The position numbers and the translations under genes were made by a program. The notes beneath the pieces are model-generated. The model did no database searches, was not told where the DNA came from, and worked only from the letters and a program-made list of their open reading frames with translations. A stretch of DNA of 64,000 nt from JACDAE01 sp963717195 (GTDB lineage: Bacteria > Chloroflexota > Ktedonobacteria > Ktedonobacterales > Ktedonobacteraceae), in contig CAVQVR010000011.1 in assembly GCA_963717195.1 (NCBI GenBank), positions 62,001 through 126,000 of the forward strand, written 5' to 3'. Shown here in pieces: positions 1 through 8,417 of this stretch (its first letter is position 1; each line of letters opens with the position of its first letter).

Positions 1-88
1 ATTACAGAAACACGCCATTTTTTACTTTCCATTTTACTACTTTCTCTAATATAGAATACATTAAAATCGTATTATATATTTTTCAACG

Positions 89-886
89 CTATTTCCTTAA
101 TACAGGCGATTTCTCATGTATGTTAAATACCGTATCAAGAGAAGATAAACGAGAAGATATAACAGGTACCTTCCTCAATCTTTCGCTAAAAATAGTAACT
201 AACACCCTAAATCCATCTCTGAATGTATTGAGATTACTTACGCCGTAAATGCGCTGATACTCAATACTAGGGATTTCAACAATCTTGAGGCGAGCACGAT
301 GCATACGAATATTTATCAATGTCTCTACTTCAAATCCGTTAGTATCAACCTTTACGTGCTCAAGACAATGCTTCCAGAAGGCATTGTAGCCATAGCAGAG
401 GTCGCTGAAACGCGTCAAAAATAGCGCGTTCACGAGCTTGCTTAAACCATAATTTCCGAGGAAACGTAACCAGGTAATGTCACGACTACCACCACCTTGC
501 ACAAAACGAGTGCCCTTGGCAAAATCATTGCCCAGCATAAGAGCTTCTACAAACAACGGGATCTCACGTGGATCAGCAGACCCGTCAGCATCAAGCATCA
601 CAATAATATCGCCAGTACAAGCTTCAAAACCAAGCCGCAACGCATCTCCTTTACCTGAGCCTTCCTGTTCGATAATGCGAATGGATGGATATAATTGCCG
701 CGCTATTTCGCTGGTATTGTCAGCCGAATGTCCATTGATCAGTATTACCTCGCTTACGGTAGATGGGATGTAAGGTAATACATGCTGCAGATTCTGAGCC
801 TCATTACGCGCAGGAATAACTACACTGACACGTGGCATCCCTTGATACTCAGCAATACTACTAAAACGCCGCTGTCTTTCTTCCAT
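89..886 (-). CDS. Glycosyltransferase family 2 (dolichol-phosphate-mannose synthase-like)
   Basis: 265-residue soluble GT-A glycosyltransferase. The N-terminal strand VSVVIPARNEA (about residues 20-30), the VMLDADGS metal-binding DxD region (about 95-102) and a GDIIVM strand before it are typical of the DPM1/UgtP-like branch that moves a sugar from a nucleotide donor to a polyprenyl-phosphate acceptor. No C-terminal membrane helices are present, so it would act at the cytoplasmic face as a soluble enzyme. The start ATG at 886 is preceded by a purine-rich AGGGGTAGG. It stands alone on the minus strand, with 680 bp of non-coding DNA behind it. Specific donor and acceptor cannot be told from the sequence. 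Confidence 0.85.
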   Translation of the reverse strand: MEERQRRFSSIAEYQGMPRVSVVIPARNEAQNLQHVLPYIPSTVSEVILINGHSADNTSEIARQLYPSIRIIEQEGSGKGDALRLGFEACTGDIIVMLDADGSADPREIPLFVEALMLGNDFAKGTRFVQGGGSRDITWLRFLGNYGLSKLVNALFLTRFSDLCYGYNAFWKHCLEHVKVDTNGFEVETLINIRMHRARLKIVEIPSIEYQRIYGVSNLNTFRDGFRVLVTIFSERLRKVPVISSRLSSLDTVFNIHEKSPVLRK

Positions 887-1565
887 GACTGCCTACCCCT
901 CGTTAAAAATCAACGAATACTCCTGCCATAATAGCAGCTTGTACAACAAAAATGAACTTTTATCTACTAGCCTTTTCAAAGTAATCCCGAACCTATAATA
1001 TACTCATTTTAACTAGATTCCGATTAATTTCAGGTTAAGTTTATGTTTAGTATGGCACTATCAAGTGTTTATCCATTAACCTGTATGATTATTCGAAATC
1101 GTTAGAAATGATGAAGAGATATGTAAATCAGTAAATTCTGCTATTCGATCTGCATGCGCGGCAGCAATAAATACCATTGAACACATCCAGGCAGCTTTTG
1201 TACCCGCTGGCTCCGAACTTCCACATTCAGCCAGCACTCTTTTGTGGAGAAAAACCTCAACGTGCCCTCAAACCCAACTCTCAGATAATGCGACTTTCAA
1301 AGTATAGATAATCTGTAAAAATATCGCTCTACAGTGCTACATCTTTACTTATCTATATGCTACTATTATAAATATGTTCCGTTAACACCTTATAGCGAAA
1401 TGGTTGCGATATAGTTACGTAAACCATTACCTTGTCATAATTTCTCAACTCCAGGCGATGGAGTACGGACGCTTGCTAAGCGGGACGAAGGAATGGGCAT
1501 GCGTGGCAATCAAGTTAACACTTCAGACAAAATGTTTAGTGCTTAGAGGATGATTTGCAGAGGAA
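887..1565. other. Intergenic region, nothing coding seen
   Basis: About 680 bp, AT-rich, with no ORF that resembles a protein. Around 1465-1480 there is a 7-base loop TTGCTAA closed by CGC/GCG that resembles a tRNA-Ser anticodon arm, but no acceptor or T arm can be drawn around it, so I do not call a tRNA. Confidence 0.5.
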
Positions 1566-1597
1566 ACGAGGGTCTGGACATGAGCCCGGACCCTCGT
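1566..1597 (-). terminator. Probable intrinsic terminator after the SGNH/ricin gene
   Basis: Stem of about 12 bp (ACGAGGGTC...GGACCCTCGT, one mismatch) with a 7-base loop. It lies 37 bp beyond the original TAA of the minus-strand gene. On the minus strand it is followed by only a short T run (TTTCC), so termination may be weak. Confidence 0.6.
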
Positions 1598-1634
1598 TGT
1601 GAAGAGAGAACTTCCTGAACAATATCTAACCTTA

Positions 1635-2816
1635 TACCTGGACAATGCTCCATTGCTGGTTGGCAGTTCCATTGTCGTCCCACTAAATCACCTGTGCCCC
1701 ATTCGCCTTGGATTGGCCGGAGACGTCGAGGACTTTGCCACTGTTGCGACTGACCAACTTGGAGTACCCGCCACCTACAGAAACGATGCTCCATTGCTGA
1801 TTGGCTGTGCCGCTATCGGGCCACTGATCCACGTTCGCGCCATCCGCTGTCGATTGGCCTGCGACATCCAGGGCCTGACCGCTGTTGCGACTGATCAACT
1901 TGGAGTACCCGCCACCTACAGAAACGATGCTCCATTGCTGATTGGCCGTCCCGCTATCGGGCCACTGGTCCACGTTCGCACCATTCGCTGTGGAAGCTCC
2001 GACGACATCCAGAACCTGGCCACTATTGCGATTGACCAGTTTGTAATACGTGCCGCTTCCGCCTCCGCTTCCACTAACACTTTTGATCTGAGCTGTTAGA
2101 GGCGAATACCATTTAGCCGCTATCTTCGCATTGCCCGAAGCATTTGGATGGACTCCATCGATAGTATCCGTGCTATCGTTATATCCCGTCCATTGATCCA
2201 CCACAACGATCGGGGATTGCGCAGTGGTCTTAGAACTGGCCCATGCTGGAATGGCCGCGTCAAGGTTAATCACGCGCTGCGCACAAGCTGAACAACCGCT
2301 GGGATTTATTGGAGTGATCTGGGCCACCAGAATCCTCATGTGCGGATTATTCGCTCGCATCTGATTCACCAGTGTACTATAAGCAGCGAGAATAGTCGTT
2401 GGAGCGATATTGTTCCAGACATCATTTGTCCCGAGATGCATCATGACAATATCTGGATTGGTGGCAGAGAGCCAGCCAGGCAAGAGATTCTGATTGGCAA
2501 TGTTGGTCGCCAGATAGCCACCGTGCCCTTCATTATCGCCATCAAACGGAATCCCACATGCAGATGAGTTATTCAAGGTCCCCACAAAATTAATATTGGT
2601 ATACCCCGTATTTTGAAGGTTATTCCAAAGCAGAGCACGCCAGCAGCCAGGGGAACCGGTGATTAAATCCCCCAAAGGCATGATCTTGACGACTGGAGCT
2701 GCGGCCTGGACCTTTTGTGGGTGCACTGCAAACCCCATCACAACCAGACCTGACAATACCATCAACGCACAAACGATGAGATAATGCGCATAAACACGCA
2801 TACCTGACTGTCGCAT
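1635..2816 (-). pseudogene. Decayed secreted SGNH-hydrolase with C-terminal ricin-type lectin repeats
   Basis: Reads as a secreted protein: an N-terminal hydrophobic segment ending near KVQAAA (residues 11-40), an SGNH/GDSL esterase domain (about 43-245), a Gly/Ser linker, then CBM13/ricin repeats of about 45 residues ending in QQW. Two lesions are visible. The catalytic-serine motif that should read GDSI reads GDLI (codon TTA at 2664-2666, one base from TCA). An in-frame TAG at 1683-1685 replaces the glutamine of VIQW; beyond it 16 further codons ending SIVQV and a TAA at 1632-1634 remain intact in the same frame. The GTND and DGVHP motifs survive. As read, translation gives 377 residues ending in NGAQVI. 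Both changes are C to T, fitting a gene that has lost function recently. SD AAAGGAG precedes the ATG. The coordinates include the tail beyond the stop. Confidence 0.75.
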
Positions 2817-2933
2817 GAATGAACTCCTTTCACTTCACGTGCGAACAAAAGGCATGGGTAGGAGGAGAATAAAAAAGATGATTTTCCCTTCCCTCTTCCG
2901 GTTTCTCCCTACGTCATACCCTTTATATGTTAC

Positions 2934-2958
2934 GATGGAAGCATGGTATGCTCCCATC
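2934..2958 (-). terminator. Stem-loop downstream of the GH27 gene
   Basis: GATGGAAGCAT / ATGCTCCCATC with a 3-base loop, 10 of 11 pairs, 18 bp beyond the stop of the minus-strand GH27 gene and upstream of the SGNH gene. No clear T tract follows, so it may be a processing or stability element rather than a terminator. Confidence 0.4.
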
Positions 2959-2975
2959 GCATCTTCTCCGCAGAC

Positions 2976-4604
2976 TTAAACCTGGACAATGCTCCATTGC
3001 TGATTGGCCGTCCCACTATCGGGCCATTGGTCCACGTTCGCACCATTTGCTGTCGATTGACCGCTGACATCCAGAGCCTGACCGCTGTTGTGATTGATCA
3101 GCTTAGAGTACCCGCCACCTACGGAGACGATGCTCCATTGCTGGTTGGCACCTCCGTTGTCGGTCCATTGAACCACCTGCGCACCATTGGCAGTGGAAGC
3201 TCCGCTGACATCCAGGTCTTTGCCACTATTGCGACTGACCAGCTTATAGTAACTACCAACGGCGATGATGCTCCATTGCTGGTTGGCTGTGCCGCTATCG
3301 GGCCACTGGTCCACCTTCGCACCATCTGCTGTCGATTGGCCTGCGACATCCAGGACCTGGCCGCTGTTGTGATTGACCAGTTTATAATAGCCACTATAGC
3401 CACCACCACCGCCACCACCGCTACTACTGCCCGTGATCTTGAGCATAACCACACCATGTCCGGCGACATTAGCCGTATAGCTGCCGTTGAACGAACCGAC
3501 ATTGGTATGCGACCACAGATTACGGACGCTCGCGCTGCCGGAGAGACCAATACTGCTCCAGTTTACGGTGATATTGGACGCCGAAGTGTTGCGATTCAGC
3601 AACACAACCGCGACGTTGCCGGTACCCGAGAGCTTCTTCGACCAGACCTGCAGACCGTTACTATCGCTCACCTTGGTTCCCTGGACACCGAGTGAGTCCT
3701 GGTCTACCGCGATAACCTCCGTATTGGTAAGTGTGGATTTAGCAGAGGCCGACATGTTGGTCATATCGTTGCCCAAAATCAAGGGAGCCGCCGAGATCGC
3801 CCAGAGGCTAAAGTGCGTCTGATCCTCAGTGGCGGACATCCCACCATTGCCCACTTCGAGCATGTCCGGATCATTCCAACCACCAGAACCGGCATAGGCT
3901 GCGTGAGTGGCACTTGAGTCGAAATTGCTGAGCATGCTGGTCCAGTTATCACTGATATCGCCGGTTGTGCGCCAGAGATTGCCGACGGATGAACCCCAGA
4001 GCCAGGGACTGCCCTGCCCCCAACTGCAGAGGCTGAATACTATCGCGCGACCCGTGTTTGCCAGTGCATTATGGATCTTGGTATACTGCGTCTGTGGATT
4101 AAGGCCATTGGTATTACACCAATCGACCTTAATGTAGTCAACACCCCACGAGGCATAGGTATTGGCATCTTGCTGCTCATGACCATACATGCCAGGATAG
4201 CCTGCGCAGGTCGCCGTGCCAGCATCAGCGTAGATACCCAACTTCAAACCCTTGCTATGAACATAATCAGCGACCGCTTTGATACCATTGGGAAATTTGC
4301 TAGAGTTAGCAACGATGTTGCCGCTACTATCACGGCTGGATGCAGCCCAGCAATCATCAATATTGATATACTGATAACCTGCCGCCTTGAGGCCACTACT
4401 GACCATCGCATCGGCCTGCTGTCTGATAAGCGAGTCGCTGATGGCACAGCCATACCTATTCCAGTCGTTCCATCCCATGGGAGGGGTCACTGCCAGCCCG
4501 TTATTTAAGGCATAGGCACGGGGAGCGTTAAAACCGACTATAAATACTGCCATGAAGAGAATGAAGGGGATCATAATCAAGAGTCGGAGCCGCTTTTTCT
4601 GCAT
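2976..4604 (-). CDS. Secreted GH27 alpha-galactosidase with triple ricin-type (CBM13) lectin domain
   Basis: 542 residues. A signal peptide (about 1-33, charged start, hydrophobic core, cleavage near AYA) is followed by a GH27 (beta/alpha)8 barrel (about 34-300): TPPMGWNDWN, NIDDCW, the nucleophile motif YIKVDWC and the acid/base motif TTGDISDNW, then NDPDMLEVG. An antiparallel beta domain follows, then a glycine-rich linker and three 45-residue ricin repeats, each with LDV-G and ANQQWSI (about 405-542). It should release alpha-linked galactose (or beta-L-arabinopyranose, also known in GH27) from plant or fungal polysaccharides outside the cell; the lectin part holds the enzyme on the substrate. 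SD AAGGAGG precedes the ATG. The ricin repeats are almost identical in DNA to those of the neighbouring SGNH gene. Confidence 0.92.
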   Translation of the reverse strand: MQKKRLRLLIMIPFILFMAVFIVGFNAPRAYALNNGLAVTPPMGWNDWNRYGCAISDSLIRQQADAMVSSGLKAAGYQYINIDDCWAASSRDSSGNIVANSSKFPNGIKAVADYVHSKGLKLGIYADAGTATCAGYPGMYGHEQQDANTYASWGVDYIKVDWCNTNGLNPQTQYTKIHNALANTGRAIVFSLCSWGQGSPWLWGSSVGNLWRTTGDISDNWTSMLSNFDSSATHAAYAGSGGWNDPDMLEVGNGGMSATEDQTHFSLWAISAAPLILGNDMTNMSASAKSTLTNTEVIAVDQDSLGVQGTKVSDSNGLQVWSKKLSGTGNVAVVLLNRNTSASNITVNWSSIGLSGSASVRNLWSHTNVGSFNGSYTANVAGHGVVMLKITGSSSGGGGGGGYSGYYKLVNHNSGQVLDVAGQSTADGAKVDQWPDSGTANQQWSIIAVGSYYKLVSRNSGKDLDVSGASTANGAQVVQWTDNGGANQQWSIVSVGGGYSKLINHNSGQALDVSGQSTANGANVDQWPDSGTANQQWSIVQV

Positions 4605-4873
4605 ACAACCTCCTTGTTGGTAAACTCATATACCTGTCAACGTCCTTGTACAATGCCGTATACGCTAAAGTGTACCATCTTTGACAACAAAGCGTGTAGG
4701 CAACACGGTTCCTATTTTTGATGAAATAATGGCTCAACCTGAAAATATTTCATCAAAACATTTCATCAAAACAGGTTCATTAAGATGTATACCATTTTGG
4801 AGAGAATATTGTCAATGTTTATTGCAAAGTAGAAAGGTGATTGATTATAAAGGTGCCGGGCCTGTTCTTAGAG

Positions 4874-4939
4874 GAGATAAGGAGAGTTGTGAGCTATTTT
4901 TAGAAAGAGATAAAGGGAATTGTGAGCTATTTTTAGGAA
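4874..4939 (+). repeat. 33-bp tandem repeat, two copies
   Basis: Two adjacent 33-bp units beginning GAGATAA and containing the shared word TTGTGAGCTATTTTTAG, differing at a few positions. The length is a multiple of three, but there is no convincing gene around it. Confidence 0.7.
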
Positions 4940-5195
4940 GGGGATAGGGTATGAACGATGAAGTTCTTGAAATTTTCAATGAAATTCATACAGCTTCAGT
5001 GATGGAGGTATCTGATCAGATAATGGGAACCTCCAGGTATATCAGTACAGAAAAATGATACTATCGAGACCTTATAGTGATACGATTGCATATTGTGGCA
5101 TGCACTTCTTCCCTCTATCCTTTACACCAGAGAACTAGCAATGGGTGCCAGTTGCTATGAACAAACGAAGACGATTGAGCAATTAGTACCATCTG

Positions 5196-5235
5196 GAACC
5201 CGGTAATCATCATACCGTCCGATTTTACCGGGTTC
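5196..5235. other. Stem-loop in the leader of the GH-A glycosidase gene
   Basis: Perfect 11-bp inverted repeat GAACCCGGTAA / TTACCGGGTTC with an 18-bp spacer that holds a further CGGTA/TACCG pairing. It lies 90 bp before the start codon at 5325, so it may be an operator or a 5' UTR structure. Confidence 0.45.
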
Positions 5236-5324
5236 ATTCTCTATAGAGCTTGCCGTCAAAAGCGGACATACATAGAGTTCAGAGGTAAGGAAAAGACAGA
5301 TGATAGTAGAGAAAGAGTTGTAGC

Positions 5325-7004
5325 ATGGCATCTTACCATGAAGCGAGCCGCAACGGGTCAGTTGGGCAAATAGTGCAGAAACCGCAGATGGCATCTGCTC
5401 AGGAATGGAGGGAATTGTCAACACGACGTACTCCTCCAAAACCCAGACGGCACAGGCGCATTCTCACTTTTATAAGTATACTTCTGCTTATTATGCTTAT
5501 TTTTACAGCTATACGTGTCAGCACAGTTGCCAGTGGAGCCGATGATATTCTGCAAGTACACCTTGGCAACCAGCAGATGGCTCAGGTAGATCTACGGCAA
5601 AGTTTTCCTATCAGTCCCTATCTAATGGGTACCAACGTCTTTCCAGAAGATCGCACCAGTTCGCTTGATCAGCCGTTCTCTGGCTTTATGCCCTACACTC
5701 CATTAATTATCAATGATATGCAAACCATGCACATGCAATTGTTGCGTTTTCCTGGTGGCGATTGGGGTGAAAATCATGTGCTTTCCCTCGATCAAATGAG
5801 CAAATTTAGCCAGTTACTGATTGATACGCATGCGCAGGGGATGATGCAGGCTCACCTTTCAGGACCAATACCAAATCAAATGGGTGATCCTCAACCCCAT
5901 GGCATCTCAGCCGACGTGAGCACGCGTGCCAACCTGGCGGGGCGCTGGGTAGATTACATGAATAACCCGAAGAGCGATCAGAGGACGGGAGCGCATGCAA
6001 ATGATCCCTTCCACCGCGTCGCCTTCTGGACGGTGGGCAATGAACCAGATCTCCTTATCAACCCGGTCACGCAGAAAAAATACACCGTTGCTGAATATGT
6101 TGATGCGTTTATTCAGTTCTCGCTGACAATGCACCAGAACGACCCGACAATCAAGGTGTTTGGTCCTGAGCTGAGCCAGTTTAACGGAGTCGGTGCGGGC
6201 CCGGTCGATGCTGATGGGCATCTCTGGATGGATGATTTCCTCAAGGGGGTGAGTGACTATGAGAAATCCCATCCCCAGCTTCCCTATCATTTGTTGGATG
6301 GCGTTTCGTTTCACCATTACCAGTTCAACGATGCCAGCCAGGACCCATCGATACTGATGAGTAGCTCTGACGAATGGAATTATCTATTGCCACCGCTACG
6401 TGCTCTTATCCAACGCGATTTTGGGCGCAATATAGATATTGGTGTCACGGAGATCAACACTAATCCTACAAACCTCGTTCCTTCACCTGGTCTTGCAGCT
6501 CTCTGGTGGGCCGACACCCTGGGTACTCTGATGAATCAGCAAACAGAATTTGCCTCCTTTTTCTCTACTGCCGGTGTCAACAAGCCATACCCGCTCTTCT
6601 CGCAGGATGGTCTGCACGAGACAGCGATGGAACGCGTAATGGAGTTGTTTGCGCACCTGCAAAGCAATCTTGTCCCACTGAACATTCAACACGATCCGAT
6701 CAGCGTCTATGCAACCCAGGATAAAGAGAGCCAGAACGTTAGCCTGCTCTTCATCAACAAGTCTGCAACGACGCAGTTAGCACAAATCACACCACAGGAC
6801 GAGATATTCTCGGTCAGCCCCTGGCATAGTCTGAATGTTAGTATTGCAGGCTATAGCATGGCGGTGGTCACGCTGACACGCAATGGTGGAGCTACCGCTT
6901 ACAGCTTTACCGCACCAACCAGCAATGACGAAACGGTTGAACCGCTCACTTACAGCATTTGTGGGCACAAAACCGATGCTCTGGACAACACAATACCTTG
7001 TTAG
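5325..7004 (+). CDS. Membrane-anchored clan GH-A glycosidase-like protein
   Basis: 559 residues. A basic N-terminal tail (about 1-46, ending PKPRRHRR) precedes one membrane helix (about 47-66) with no clear cleavage site, so it is likely a type II membrane protein with its catalytic part outside. The extracytoplasmic part has LRFPGGDWGE (about 145), a strand ending WTVGNEPDL with the NEP acid/base glutamate, and GVTEINTNP with a candidate nucleophile glutamate (about 370), the layout of clan GH-A families such as GH39, GH51 and GH79. A small C-terminal beta domain follows. It is the first gene of a cluster with glycosyltransferases, so it may trim or remodel the glycan made by its neighbours rather than digest food polysaccharide. 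Family assignment within the clan is uncertain. Confidence 0.75.
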   Translation: MASYHEASRNGSVGQIVQKPQMASAQEWRELSTRRTPPKPRRHRRILTFISILLLIMLIFTAIRVSTVASGADDILQVHLGNQQMAQVDLRQSFPISPYLMGTNVFPEDRTSSLDQPFSGFMPYTPLIINDMQTMHMQLLRFPGGDWGENHVLSLDQMSKFSQLLIDTHAQGMMQAHLSGPIPNQMGDPQPHGISADVSTRANLAGRWVDYMNNPKSDQRTGAHANDPFHRVAFWTVGNEPDLLINPVTQKKYTVAEYVDAFIQFSLTMHQNDPTIKVFGPELSQFNGVGAGPVDADGHLWMDDFLKGVSDYEKSHPQLPYHLLDGVSFHHYQFNDASQDPSILMSSSDEWNYLLPPLRALIQRDFGRNIDIGVTEINTNPTNLVPSPGLAALWWADTLGTLMNQQTEFASFFSTAGVNKPYPLFSQDGLHETAMERVMELFAHLQSNLVPLNIQHDPISVYATQDKESQNVSLLFINKSATTQLAQITPQDEIFSVSPWHSLNVSIAGYSMAVVTLTRNGGATAYSFTAPTSNDETVEPLTYSICGHKTDALDNTIPC

Positions 7005-7020
7005 CGAGAGGGAAAAACAA

Positions 7021-8298
7021 GTGGTTCTGACCTTTATCGTTTCTCTACTGGAATTTGTTTATCTGCTCATCATTCTCTTGATGACTGCACAGGCCATCTT
7101 CAATATACGTTTGAGTCTTTTTATATGGGAAACACCGGAGCATGCCTATCTCAATCGTGCTCCGACGATCTATAGTGATCCATGCCTCTCTTTTACGATT
7201 ATGCTGCCAGCACGTCATGAAGAGGATGTCTATCGCGAAACCATTCAAAAAGTGTATGACCTCAACTATCCAAAAGAACTGATGCAGCTCGTAGCAATCT
7301 GTAGCGATGACGATGAGGGCACCATTGCGGAAGCACAGGCGAAGATCGATGAGTTGGGCGATCCTAACGTACAACTACTCATTTATACCAACAAACCCAC
7401 GAGCAAGCCGCGCGGACTGAATCACGCGATGCAGATTGCCCGAGGGGATATTGTCACCATCTTTGACGCCGAAGACGAACCCCATCCTGATATTTTGAAC
7501 ATCATCAATACAACCATGTTAAATGACGATGTCGATGCAATACAGAGCGGAGTGCAGCTCATGAACCATAATACAAAATGGTTCTGCTTCCTGAATGTGC
7601 TGGAGTACTTCTTCTGGTTCAAATCGTCGATGCATTTCTTCGCACGTGTTGGAATGACCCCTCTAGGCGGCAACACGGTCTTCGTACGGCGCGAATTGAT
7701 GGATCAGCTCGGTGGCTGGGATGAGACCGGGCTGACCGAAGACGCTGACCTGGGTATTCGTCTCAGCCTTTCGCACGCACGTATTCGTATTATCTATGAT
7801 GATGAGTTCGTGACGCGCGAAGAGACCCCGCATACTATTGAGCAATTTATCAAACAGCGCACACGCTGGAACCAGGGCTTCATCCAGATCCTCTTCAAAA
7901 AAGAGTGGCTGAAGCTGGAGCGGTTCACGCAGAGGCTCCTTGCATTTTATGTGCTGATCTTACCAGAAGTGCAGGCATTCTTCGCACTCATGATTCCGGT
8001 CTCCCTGGTCATGTTCTTCCTGGTCAAGTTCCCGCTCTGGCTGGCTATATTGACCTTCTTGCCGCTCTATTGCTTCATACTGGCCCTTTTTATTGAGTTT
8101 GCCGGTCTGCATGAATTCTTGAAGGCGCATGGGCGCAAATGGAGCTGGCGCGAGGCAGGGGTTATGTTGTTCGCCTTCTTCCCTTATCAGTGGCTACTGG
8201 GCATTGGCGCAATACGTGCGATGTGGCGCTATCTAAATGGCTCAACCAACTGGGAGAAGACGGCCCATATCGGACAACATCGCGGCAATGCCGCTTGA
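7021..8298 (+). CDS. Membrane-bound processive family 2 glycosyltransferase
   Basis: 425 residues from GTG at 7021, chosen because GAGAGGG lies 8-10 bases upstream and the frame before it overlaps the preceding gene. One N-terminal helix (about 2-28), a cytoplasmic GT-A domain with LPARHEED, CSDDDEG, DAEDEP and TEDADLG, the QRTRW motif (QxxRW, about residue 280) and three or four C-terminal helices. This is the architecture of cellulose-synthase and hyaluronan-synthase-like enzymes that polymerise and often export a glycan. It starts 16 bases after the GH-A glycosidase, so the two are probably co-transcribed. The polymer it makes cannot be predicted. Confidence 0.88.
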   Translation: MVLTFIVSLLEFVYLLIILLMTAQAIFNIRLSLFIWETPEHAYLNRAPTIYSDPCLSFTIMLPARHEEDVYRETIQKVYDLNYPKELMQLVAICSDDDEGTIAEAQAKIDELGDPNVQLLIYTNKPTSKPRGLNHAMQIARGDIVTIFDAEDEPHPDILNIINTTMLNDDVDAIQSGVQLMNHNTKWFCFLNVLEYFFWFKSSMHFFARVGMTPLGGNTVFVRRELMDQLGGWDETGLTEDADLGIRLSLSHARIRIIYDDEFVTREETPHTIEQFIKQRTRWNQGFIQILFKKEWLKLERFTQRLLAFYVLILPEVQAFFALMIPVSLVMFFLVKFPLWLAILTFLPLYCFILALFIEFAGLHEFLKAHGRKWSWREAGVMLFAFFPYQWLLGIGAIRAMWRYLNGSTNWEKTAHIGQHRGNAA

Positions 8299-8417
8299 AA
8301 ATAATTGCAGTACTCTGACACGAGTCGATAGAAACGTCCAGGACCAACCGACTCTCCCTGCACCTCAGAATACATGGGAAAGCCAAAAAGGTCAATAGAA
8401 TTAGCTGTAGGAATTGT

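Larger units (their letters stand above)
4605..5324. other. Intergenic region between divergent glycosidase genes
   Basis: Contains the control regions of two divergent genes. A direct repeat of a TTTCATCAAAAC-like word (about 4746-4773), the 33-bp tandem repeat and the stem-loop listed separately are the only structures I see. An 88-codon ORF at 4681-4947 has no protein-like composition and is not called. Confidence 0.5.

Noticed and set aside
1450..1520. tRNA-Ser-like anticodon arm (TTGCTAA loop closed by CGC/GCG)
   Set aside because: No acceptor stem, D arm or T arm can be drawn around it and there is no CCA or normal T loop.
1690..3400. Regularly spaced repeats that could look like a CRISPR array
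   Set aside because: They are coding repeats of ricin-type lectin modules (about 135 bp per unit) in frame within two genes.
4681..4947. 88-codon ORF with an 11-residue repeat
   Set aside because: Start is not supported, composition is not protein-like, and the repeated part is simply the 33-bp DNA repeat.
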